Source: 66-474 sp051961995 (lineage in GTDB: Bacteria > Pseudomonadota > Gammaproteobacteria > Xanthomonadales > Rhodanobacteraceae). From it: 12,190 bases of DNA. The position numbers and the translations under genes were made by a program. The first letter of the stretch is position 1, and each line of letters opens with the position of its first letter. The stretch spans positions 1-12,190 of the forward strand of contig JBQCCR010000065.1 of assembly GCA_051961995.1 (NCBI GenBank). The letters are read 5' to 3'. Under the pieces are notes generated by a model. That model did not search any database. It had not been told where the DNA came from and saw only the letters and a list, made by a program, of their open reading frames with translations. Shown piece by piece: positions 5,866-11,767 of the stretch.

Positions 5866-6423
5866 ATGCGCATCTGCATCTACGCCGCTTCCAGCGATCG
5901 CACGGATCCCGCGTACAGGGAGGCGGCGCGCAGGCTCGGTGAACTGCTGGCGGATGCGCGCTGCACGATCGTGTACGGCGGCGGTTCGACCGGCTCGATG
6001 GGCGCGGTCGCGGATGGCGCGTTGTTGCACGGCGGCGAAGTGTTGGGCGTGCTGCCGAAATTCATGGCCGACCGCGAGTGGGGCCATCCCGGTTTGACGC
6101 GCCTCGAACTGGTCGAGGACATGCGCGAACGCAAGCATCGCCTGCTGACCGATTCGGATGCGGTCATCGCGCTGCCCGGCGGCTGCGGCACGCTGGAAGA
6201 ACTGTTCGAAGCAATCACGCTGAAGCAGCTCGGCCTCTACCCCAATCCGATCGTGCTGCTGAATACGCTGGATTACTGGACGCCGTGGCAGGCATTCATG
6301 CGAGGCGTGATCGCGCAGGGATTCATGCGCCCCGGGGACGGCGAGATCTGGCGGCTGGTGGACACGCCGGGGGATGCGCTCAAGCTTTTGGCCCCTCTCC
6401 CACCGGGAGAGGGGTTGGGGTGA
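5866..6423 (+). CDS. LOG-family protein (nucleoside 5'-monophosphate phosphoribohydrolase, TIGR00730 type)
   Basis: LOG proteins are Rossmann-like enzymes that cleave the N-glycosidic bond of nucleoside 5'-monophosphates; some release cytokinin bases, others act on AMP or other nucleotides. The 185-residue product has the family's marks: N-terminal MRICIYAASS, the GGGSTGSMGAVADGAL phosphate-binding region (38-53), MRERKH (86-91) and the hallmark PGGCGTLEE (104-112). The substrate cannot be told from sequence. The ATG at 5866 gives the family's usual N-terminus, although no Shine-Dalgarno sequence is visible. The natural end is probably near DALKLL (about 170-175): residues 177-185 (PLPPGEGLG) and the TGA stop are encoded by the left arm of the palindromic repeat starting at 6392. 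The gene is convergent with msrC and unrelated in function to its neighbours. Confidence 0.92.
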   Translation: MRICIYAASSDRTDPAYREAARRLGELLADARCTIVYGGGSTGSMGAVADGALLHGGEVLGVLPKFMADREWGHPGLTRLELVEDMRERKHRLLTDSDAVIALPGGCGTLEELFEAITLKQLGLYPNPIVLLNTLDYWTPWQAFMRGVIAQGFMRPGDGEIWRLVDTPGDALKLLAPLPPGEGLG

Positions 6424-6517
6424 GGGTACGCACTCGCGAGGTTTAGCCACCCATTTCTTCGCGAAAACCGAACCCTCACCCGGCGCTTCGCGCCACCCTC
6501 TCCCGAAGGGAGAGGGT
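6392..6517. repeat. Inverted pair of CCCTCTCCC/GGGAGAGGG repeats between convergent genes
   Basis: Left arm 6392-6427: a perfect 10-bp hairpin, CCCCTCTCCC (6392-6401) with GGGAGAGGGG (6405-6414), then TTGGGGTGAGGGT. Right arm 6472-6517: ACCCTCACCC (6472-6481), hairpin GGCGC-TTC-GCGCC (6482-6494), then the perfect 10-bp hairpin ACCCTCTCCC (6495-6504) with GGGAGAGGGT (6508-6517). The arms are inverted relative to each other (GGGTGAGGGT against ACCCTCACCC), so the pair can also form one large cruciform. It ends 2 bp from the msrC stop and contains the LOG stop. It may act as a bidirectional terminator (inference). Confidence 0.88.
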
Positions 6518-6519
6518 AA

Positions 6520-7008
6520 TCACGCCAGCGCCGCCATGAACGTCGCGCACAGCGCTTCCATGCCGGCGCGGTCATCCTCGTCGAAGCGCGCGACGTGCGG
6601 CGAGTCCACGTCCCACACGCCCAGCAGCGAGCCGTCGGCGCGGATCAGCGGCACCACGATCTCCGATTGCGAAGCCGCATCGCAAGCGATGTGGTCCGGA
6701 TGCTTGTTGACGTCGCGCACCAGCTGCGTCGCACGTGCCGCCGCCGCCGCGCCGCACACGCCGCGCCCGATCGCGATCCGCACGCAGGCCGGCTTGCCCT
6801 GGAAAGGCCCGACCACCAGCTCGTTGCCGTCGTGGAAATAGAACCCGCACCAGTTGATGTCCGGCAACGCGTGATACACCAGCGCGGCGAAATTGGCGGC
6901 GTTGGCGATCAAGTTGGTTTCGCCGTGCAGCAATCCCCGGGCCTGCTGCGCCAGTTCGGCGTACAGCTCCGGCTTGCTGTCGGTGGTGATCGCGGCGGCG
7001 GTGAACAT
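6520..7008 (-). CDS. msrC: Free methionine-(R)-sulfoxide reductase (GAF-domain fRMsr)
   Basis: A single-GAF-domain enzyme that reduces free L-methionine-(R)-sulfoxide to methionine, with electrons normally supplied by thioredoxin. The 162-residue product matches the family length. Its three cysteines, Cys75 (KPACVRIAIG), Cys85 (GRGVCG) and Cys109 (HIACDAASQSEIVVP), have the spacing 10 and 24 seen in E. coli MsrC (Cys84, 94, 118), and WCGFYF, GPFQGKPAC and LLGVWDVDSP are typical family motifs. The start is ATG at 7008, with GGAA 6 nt upstream; an in-frame extension further upstream runs through bioD antisense and is not credible. It is divergent from bioD across 76 bp and convergent with the LOG gene. 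The presence of all cysteines argues for an active enzyme instead of a GAF sensor domain. Confidence 0.94.
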   Translation of the reverse strand: MFTAAAITTDSKPELYAELAQQARGLLHGETNLIANAANFAALVYHALPDINWCGFYFHDGNELVVGPFQGKPACVRIAIGRGVCGAAAAARATQLVRDVNKHPDHIACDAASQSEIVVPLIRADGSLLGVWDVDSPHVARFDEDDRAGMEALCATFMAALA

Positions 7009-7073
7009 GGCGCGTTCCGGACGATGAAACGCACATTCTAGCGCCGGCGCGGCATACTCCGATTCCCGTGGAC

Positions 7074-7078
7074 AAGGG
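7074..7078 (+). promoter_or_regulatory. Ribosome binding site deciding the bioD start
   Basis: AAGGG ends directly before an ATG at 7079 but lies 6 nt before the second in-frame ATG at 7085. The spacing favours 7085. Confidence 0.5.
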
Positions 7079-7084
7079 ATGAGC

Positions 7085-7780
7085 ATGATCACGCGCGGTG
7101 TGTTCATCGCCGGCACCGACACCGGCATCGGCAAGACGTTTGTTGCCTGCGCCCTGCTGCACGCTTTGCGCGATGCGGGGTTGCGTGCGACTGGCATGAA
7201 ACCGGTGGCCAGCGGGTGCGAAAGGGCGCCGCACGGTTTGCGCAACGAAGATGCACTCGCATTGATCGCGGCCAGCGATCCGCAACCCGATTATGCCCAC
7301 TGCAATCCGTATGCGTTCGAGCCGGCGATTGCTCCGCACCTGGCCGCGGTCGATGCAAACGTCGAGGTTCAACTCGAGCCCATCACATCCGCCTATGCAC
7401 GACTCGCGACCCAAGCCGAATGCGTCGTGGTGGAAGGCGTGGGCGGCTGGATGGTGCCGCTGTCGGATTCACTGGATGCCGGCGCGATTCCGCGTGTGCT
7501 GAATTTACCGGTCATTCTGGTGGTCGGCCTGCGGCTGGGTTGCATCAACCACGCGCGGCTGTCCGCAGGCGCCATCCATGGCGACGGTTGCGAACTGCTC
7601 GGCTGGATCGGCAACACGATTGATCCCGCGATGGAGCGCCGCGAGGACAACCTCGCCACGCTGCGGCGCATATTGCCCGCGCCCTGCCTGGGCGTGCTGC
7701 CGCACGGAATCGCACCGGCGCAAGCCGCGCGCGGCGCAGTTCTCGCGCAAGCCGTGCAGGCCATACGCAGGCACCCATGA
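7085..7780 (+). CDS. bioD: ATP-dependent dethiobiotin synthetase BioD
   Basis: Cytoplasmic enzyme of biotin synthesis that closes the ureido ring: 7,8-diaminopelargonate plus CO2 and ATP gives dethiobiotin. The 231-residue product has the P-loop GTDTGIGKT (10-18), the substrate lysine and serine in GMKPVASG (Lys39, Ser43), NPYAFEPAIAPHLAA (74-88), VVEGVGGWMVPL (115-126) and the nucleotide-base motif GWIGNTID (173-180). All are in family order and length. The start at 7085 is chosen from ribosome-binding-site spacing; an ATG at 7079 would add only two residues. It stands alone here, without bioA, bioB, bioF or bioC in view, and no BirA operator is recognisable in the 76-bp gap to msrC. Its TGA overlaps an ATG at 7777 that opens the frame of the next gene. 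Confidence 0.96.
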   Translation: MITRGVFIAGTDTGIGKTFVACALLHALRDAGLRATGMKPVASGCERAPHGLRNEDALALIAASDPQPDYAHCNPYAFEPAIAPHLAAVDANVEVQLEPITSAYARLATQAECVVVEGVGGWMVPLSDSLDAGAIPRVLNLPVILVVGLRLGCINHARLSAGAIHGDGCELLGWIGNTIDPAMERREDNLATLRRILPAPCLGVLPHGIAPAQAARGAVLAQAVQAIRRHP

Positions 7781-7875
7781 CTTGCGGCAGGGCCCGCTGG
7801 CGGCTGGCGCCCATTCGGGGCATGATCGTGCACTCGCCTCATGGCTGCGTCTCGGCGCCGCAATCCGCTCAACAT

Positions 7876-7879
7876 GGAG
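7876..7879 (+). promoter_or_regulatory. Ribosome binding site of the 116-residue gene
   Basis: GGAG lies 5 nt before the ATG at 7885. It decides this start over the ATG at 7777, which overlaps the bioD stop codon but lacks a comparable site. Confidence 0.65.
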
Positions 7880-7884
7880 TCTTC

Positions 7885-8235
7885 ATGAGCACAGCCCAGC
7901 GTTACTACCTGACGATTGAAGATCTCGCCCATGCGCGCGGGCCCGACCCGGACCTGTCTTTCCAGGGTTCCTCGCCGCACAGTTTCGCCGAGGCGCTGCA
8001 ACAGGCGCTGCGCGAGACGATCCTGTTCCAGCGCTGGCGCGCCAAGCAGCCGGATCCGGAAGAGGTGGACGAATCGCTGGCGCCGGTGGATCCGGACGCC
8101 ACGGTCAGCGCCGAGCAGGACGACTTGCACACGGAAGTCGAAGTCGTGACCTCGCTGCCGCACGCGCTGCTGCGGCATCGGCTGTTCATCCTGATCGGGC
8201 AGCATTGGAAATTGCGCGACGTGCGTACGGCGTAG
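7885..8235 (+). CDS. Conserved-looking hypothetical protein, small and acidic
   Basis: I do not recognise this 116-residue product. It begins MSTAQRYYLTIEDLAHARG, has a predicted helical stretch at about 32-54 (FAEALQQALRETILFQRWRAK), then an acidic, proline-containing linker at about 55-82 rich in Asp and Glu, and ends in a more hydrophobic part (PHALLRHRLFILIGQHWKL). No signal peptide, transmembrane segment, metal-binding or catalytic motif stands out, so it is probably cytosolic. A strong GGAG site fixes the ATG at 7885; the frame is open back to 7777, where ATGA overlaps the bioD stop, so a 152-residue form coupled to bioD is possible but its first 36 residues look non-coding. It is 104 nt from bioD and 79 nt before dcp, both on the same strand; function cannot be inferred from either. 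Confidence 0.75.
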   Translation: MSTAQRYYLTIEDLAHARGPDPDLSFQGSSPHSFAEALQQALRETILFQRWRAKQPDPEEVDESLAPVDPDATVSAEQDDLHTEVEVVTSLPHALLRHRLFILIGQHWKLRDVRTA

Positions 8236-8242
8236 AAGCCAG

Positions 8243-8256
8243 CAACCGGCAACGAC
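8243..8256. repeat. Degenerate copy of the CAACCNN heptad repeat
   Basis: CAACCGG (8243-8249) followed by CAACGAC (8250-8256), just after the stop of the 116-residue gene. It resembles the array at 3923-3957 and also sits right behind a gene. Two units only, so chance is possible. Confidence 0.4.
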
Positions 8257-8302
8257 CAGCTCGTATCCGGTGCCCACCCTTGTCCAACGAATCACTGCTC
8301 GA

Positions 8303-8308
8303 AGAGGA
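8303..8308 (+). promoter_or_regulatory. Ribosome binding site deciding the dcp start
   Basis: AGAGGA lies 6 nt before the ATG at 8315. It supports that start, which places a lipoprotein signal at the very N-terminus, over the ATG at 8270. Confidence 0.7.
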
Positions 8309-8314
8309 ATTGAA

Positions 8315-10570
8315 ATGCCGCCATTTCGCATCAAGCCCCTTGCGCTTGCCTGTTGTGTGCTCATCGCCGGAGCCGCCGGCTTGAGCGCCTGTTCGCAAAC
8401 CTCCACCGCCGAACTCGGTGCCTCGCCGGCATCCGGCAGCAGCGCTCCCGCCCACAGCGCGAGCGCCGCAGTGGCGAACGCCGCCGGCCAGGCCGATATC
8501 CAGAACAACCCGTTCTACAAGCCCAGCACGTTGCCGTTCCAGGCGCCGGATTTCAGCAAGATCAAGGACTCCGACTACCAGCCGGCGATGGAAGAAGGCA
8601 TGAAGCAACAGCTCGCCGAGATCGAGGCGATCGCCAATGATCCCGCCGCGCCGACCTTCGACAACACGATCGTGGCGATGGAAAAGAGCGGGCAGATGCT
8701 CACGCGCGTGATGCTGGCTTTCAGTACGGTCGCCGGCGCCAACACCGACGACACCCTGCAGAAGGTGCAGGAAACCGAAGCGCCGAAGCTGTCCGCGCAC
8801 CAGGACGCGATTTATCTCAATCCGAAATTGTTCGCGCGCATCCAGACGCTCTACAACCAGCGCGATTCGCTGAAGCTCGATCCGGAGTCGCAACGCCTGC
8901 TGGAATGGGACTACAAGGAATTCGTGCTCAACGGCGCCAAGCTGTCGGATGCCGACAAGGCCCAGCTCAAGCACATGAACGAGCAGGAAGCCACGCTGAG
9001 CGCACAGTTCCAGAACAAGTTGCTGGCCGCGGCCAAGGCCGGCGCGCTGGTCGTCAGCGACAAGAGCAAGCTCGCCGGCTTGTCCGATGCGGAAATCGAT
9101 GCCGCCGCCGCCGCGGCGAAGGATCGCAAGCTCGAAGGCAAATGGGTGATCCCGCTGCAGAACACCACCCAGCAGCCGGCGCTGGCCTCGCTGACCGATC
9201 GCGACACACGCCACCAGTTGTTCGAGAACTCCTGGACGCGCGCCGAGAAGGGCGACGCCAACGATACCCGCGACACGATCGCGCAGATGGCGAAGATCCG
9301 CGCCGACAAGGCCAAACTGCTGGGCTTCGACAGCTATGCGGCCTGGAAGCTGCAGGACCAGATGGCGCAGACCCCGGCCCGCGTCATGGACTTCCTCGAC
9401 AAGCTGGTGCCGGCGGAAACGGCGCGCGCCACCGTCGAAGCCGGCGAAATCCAGAAGACGATCGACGCAGACCAGGCCAAGGCCGGCAAGCCCACGTTCA
9501 AGCTGGAACCCTGGGATTGGGAGATGTACGCCGAGCAGGTGCGCAAGGCGAAGTACGCCCTGGATGCGGATCAGATCAAACCGTATTTCGAGTTGAACGA
9601 CGTACTGCAGAACGGCGTGTTCTACGCCGCCAACCAGCTCTACGGCATCACCTTCAAGGAACGCAAGGACCTCCCGGTGTGGCAGCCGGATGTGCGCGTG
9701 TTCGAGGTGTTCGACAAGGACGGTTCGCCGCTGGCGTTGTTCTATTGCGACTACTTCAAGCGCGACAACAAGTCCGGCGGTGCGTGGATGAGCAACATGG
9801 TGAACGAGTCCACGCTGCTCGGCACCAAGCCGGTGGTCTACAACGTCGCCAACTTCACCAAGCCTGCGGCCGGCCAGCCCGCGCTGCTGTCATGGGACGA
9901 CGTGATCACCATGTTCCATGAGTTCGGCCACGCACTGAACGGCATGTTCGCCGACACCAGGTACCCGAGCCTGTCCGGCGCCAACACCGCGCGCGACTTC
10001 GTGGAGTTCCCCTCGCAGTTCAACGAGCACTGGGCACTCGACCCCAAGGTGTTCGCCAACTATGCGAAGAACTACAAGACCGGCCAGCCGATGCCGAAGG
10101 AACTGGTGGACAAGATCAAGAACTCGCAGTTGTTCAACAAGGGCTACGACATGACCGAGGCCACCGCCGCGGCACTGCTCGACATGTCCTGGCACACTCG
10201 CAAGGCGAGCGACCCGAAGGTATCCGACGTGGATGCGTTCGAGGCGAAGTCGCTGCAGGACAATGGCGTGAACTTGAGCTACGTGCCGCCGCGCTACCGC
10301 TCCAGCTACTTCCTGCACATCTGGGGCAACGGCTATGCCGCGGGCTACTACGCCTACAACTGGACCATGATGCTGGCCGATGATGCCTTCGCGTGGTTCG
10401 ACGAACACGGCGGCCTGACGCGTGCCAACGGCGATCGCTTCCGCGCCATGGTGCTCTCGCGCGGCAACACCGAAGACCTCGCCACGATGTACCGCGACTG
10501 GCGCGGCCGCGACCCGAACATCGAAGCGATGAAGAAGGATCGCGGGCTGGGAGCGCCGGCGGGGAAATAA
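8315..10570 (+). CDS. dcp: Peptidyl-dipeptidase Dcp (M3 zinc metallopeptidase), predicted lipoprotein
   Basis: Zinc peptidase that removes dipeptides from the C-terminus of oligopeptides. The 751-residue product has HEFGH at 535-539 (zinc ligands His535 and His539, catalytic Glu536) and the third ligand Glu564 in DFVEFPSQ, 29 residues from the first His as in E. coli Dcp. The substrate-binding region YFLHIWGNGYAAGYYAY and the ending LSRGNTEDLATMYRDWRGRDP are Dcp-type, distinguishing it from oligopeptidase A. The N-terminus MPPFRIKPLALACCVLIAGAAG is a signal peptide ending in the lipobox LSAC with Cys26, followed by about 25 residues of Ser/Ala-rich linker, so the enzyme is probably anchored on the periplasmic side. 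E. coli Dcp (about 680 residues) lacks this. The start at 8315 has a strong AGAGGA site. A strong hairpin terminator follows at 10623, so this gene ends its transcript. Confidence 0.95.
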   Translation: MPPFRIKPLALACCVLIAGAAGLSACSQTSTAELGASPASGSSAPAHSASAAVANAAGQADIQNNPFYKPSTLPFQAPDFSKIKDSDYQPAMEEGMKQQLAEIEAIANDPAAPTFDNTIVAMEKSGQMLTRVMLAFSTVAGANTDDTLQKVQETEAPKLSAHQDAIYLNPKLFARIQTLYNQRDSLKLDPESQRLLEWDYKEFVLNGAKLSDADKAQLKHMNEQEATLSAQFQNKLLAAAKAGALVVSDKSKLAGLSDAEIDAAAAAAKDRKLEGKWVIPLQNTTQQPALASLTDRDTRHQLFENSWTRAEKGDANDTRDTIAQMAKIRADKAKLLGFDSYAAWKLQDQMAQTPARVMDFLDKLVPAETARATVEAGEIQKTIDADQAKAGKPTFKLEPWDWEMYAEQVRKAKYALDADQIKPYFELNDVLQNGVFYAANQLYGITFKERKDLPVWQPDVRVFEVFDKDGSPLALFYCDYFKRDNKSGGAWMSNMVNESTLLGTKPVVYNVANFTKPAAGQPALLSWDDVITMFHEFGHALNGMFADTRYPSLSGANTARDFVEFPSQFNEHWALDPKVFANYAKNYKTGQPMPKELVDKIKNSQLFNKGYDMTEATAAALLDMSWHTRKASDPKVSDVDAFEAKSLQDNGVNLSYVPPRYRSSYFLHIWGNGYAAGYYAYNWTMMLADDAFAWFDEHGGLTRANGDRFRAMVLSRGNTEDLATMYRDWRGRDPNIEAMKKDRGLGAPAGK

Positions 10571-10579
10571 TCCGCTCGC

Positions 10580-10602
10580 GTAGGAGCCTGCGTGCAGGCG
10601 AC
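10580..10602 (+). repeat. REP unit with GTAG head
   Basis: GTAGGAG (10580-10586) followed by the small palindrome GCCTGC-GT-GCAGGC (10586-10599) and GAC. The GTAG head and short GC stem are typical of REP sequences described in Stenotrophomonas and relatives, which are linked to RAYT (TnpA-REP) transposases. Related units occur at 11681-11764. No RAYT gene is in the window. Confidence 0.75.
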
Positions 10603-10622
10603 TGCGGCTCTCCGAGACACAC

Positions 10623-10650
10623 AAAGGCCCGCTTCGGCGGGCCTTTGCTT
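10623..10650 (+). terminator. Rho-independent terminator of dcp
   Basis: AAAGGCCCGC (10623-10632), loop TTCG, GCGGGCCTTT (10637-10646): a perfect 10-bp stem closed by the very stable C(UUCG)G tetraloop, followed by GCTTTG. It lies 52 bp after the dcp stop. Because the stem begins with AAA and ends with TTT, it could also work leftward. Confidence 0.92.
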
Positions 10651-10757
10651 TGAGTCTAATCAGCGAATACACGTTGGTGAGATCGCCATTTACCGTTCGA
10701 AGTCTGTGGACGCGCAATACAGATTCCATAAGTCTGCCCGATAACGCATCTCGCTCG

Positions 10758-11675
10758 ATGATCCTCACCTCCCCCACCGCCTTCCTCTCCGCCCTCGCGG
10801 AGCTTCCGCCGCCGCCGGATGCGCGCGCTACTGCGCGCGCTGCGTTCCTGGTCGCGCCAGCGGCGGGTGAGCTGGCAGCGGAGTCCGCGCGCGACAACCG
10901 CTACATGCAGATGGAGAGCGCGTTCGATCCGCAGCGCGCGCTAGCGCAGCACGCGGGGCTCGCGCAGGCGCTGCGCGAGGACGTACCGGTGGTGGTGTTT
11001 CCGGGTGATGCATCCACGCCGGATGCAATGTTTCCCAACAACGTGTTCGCCACCACGGCTGGCAAGCTGATCGTGGGCCGCATGCGGCACGCGGTGCGCC
11101 GGCGCGAAGCTTCACGCACGGACATCCGCGGCTTCTTCCGCGACGTGGTGGGTTATGTGGAAACCGATCTCTCGCAGCGCTGCGATTGCGTGGCCGAACT
11201 CACCGGTTCCCTGGTGATCGATCACGCGCGCGGCATCGGCTACTGCGGTCTCTCCGAACGCTGCGACATGACAGGCGCGCGTGCGATGCACGAGGCATTC
11301 GGCTTGCGGCTGATGTTCTGCTTCGAGCTGGCGGAATCCGAATACCACACCAACGTGGTGGTGACCTCGCTGGCCGGACGGGCGGCGATCATCGCCGCGG
11401 ACGGTTTCCGCGATCCGGAAGTGCCGCGCGCGATCGCGGCGGCGCACGGTGACCGCGCGATCTGGCTGGCGCCGGAGCAGAAGCGTGCCTATGCGGGCAA
11501 TGCGATTGCATTGAGCGGGGATCGCGTGTGGATGAGCGAGCGCGCGGCCGACGCGTTGAGCGATGCGCAGCGTACGCAGCTTTCGTCATGGGGCTTTCGC
11601 ATCGGCGCGGTGCCGCTGGACGAGATCGAGAAGGCCGGCGGGAGTTTGCGTTGTTGTGTGGCGGAGATTTTCTGA
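10758..11675 (+). CDS. Amidinohydrolase of the arginine-deiminase/amidinotransferase fold (CtlX- or DDAH-like)
   Basis: The 305-residue product belongs to the guanidino-group-modifying beta/alpha-propeller superfamily. It shows PDAMFPNNVF (88-97, with the substrate-binding Asp/Asn region), ELTGSLVID (147-155), GLSERCD, the catalytic His197 in EYHTNVVV, and the nucleophile Cys299 in GGSLRCCVAE. Known members hydrolyse arginine, methylated arginine or citrulline-type compounds or transfer an amidino group; the closest named type by motif and length is the citrulline-utilisation hydrolase CtlX, but the substrate is not settled. The ATG at 10758 is preferred because earlier in-frame codons (from 10650) translate to leader-like sequence and overlap the terminator. 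No clear Shine-Dalgarno sequence precedes it. The 107 bp between terminator and gene must carry its promoter, which I could not place. The gene is isolated from arginine genes and convergent with gshA. Confidence 0.88.
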   Translation: MILTSPTAFLSALAELPPPPDARATARAAFLVAPAAGELAAESARDNRYMQMESAFDPQRALAQHAGLAQALREDVPVVVFPGDASTPDAMFPNNVFATTAGKLIVGRMRHAVRRREASRTDIRGFFRDVVGYVETDLSQRCDCVAELTGSLVIDHARGIGYCGLSERCDMTGARAMHEAFGLRLMFCFELAESEYHTNVVVTSLAGRAAIIAADGFRDPEVPRAIAAAHGDRAIWLAPEQKRAYAGNAIALSGDRVWMSERAADALSDAQRTQLSSWGFRIGAVPLDEIEKAGGSLRCCVAEIF

Positions 11676-11680
11676 TTCTT

Positions 11681-11764
11681 GTCGCGCGCAGGCGCGCTCC
11701 TGCAAGAGCGAACCGTCGCGCAGCTCCTACAAAACGACCTTGTAGGAGTCCGCCTGCCGGCGAC
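11681..11764. repeat. Cluster of three REP units (BIME-like)
   Basis: Unit 1, minus orientation, 11681-11705: revcomp reads TTGCAGGAG then the stem GCGCGC-CT-GCGCGC. Unit 2, minus, 11715-11732: shortened, revcomp TTGTAGGAGCTGCGCGAC. Unit 3, plus, 11740-11764: TTGTAGGAG, then a GC-rich imperfect palindrome ending CGAC. Units 2 and 3 face each other as a perfect 9-bp inverted repeat, CTCCTACAA (11724-11732) and TTGTAGGAG (11740-11748), with a 7-nt loop. The cluster fills almost the whole 92-bp gap between two convergent genes, so it may terminate or insulate both (inference). Confidence 0.85.
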
Positions 11765-11767
11765 CAC

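Noticed and set aside
6392..6517. Insertion sequence or full transposon
   Set aside because: Only 126 bp with no coding capacity for a transposase; better explained as paired intergenic repeats.
7009..7084. BirA operator or clear promoter in the msrC-bioD gap
   Set aside because: No dyad of the BirA type (TTGTAAAC...GTTTACAA) and no convincing -35/-10 pair at correct spacing on either strand.
9890..10897. A 335-codon minus-strand frame covering the end of dcp and the start of the amidinohydrolase
   Set aside because: It crosses a strong terminator and two real genes on the opposite strand; no recognisable motif.
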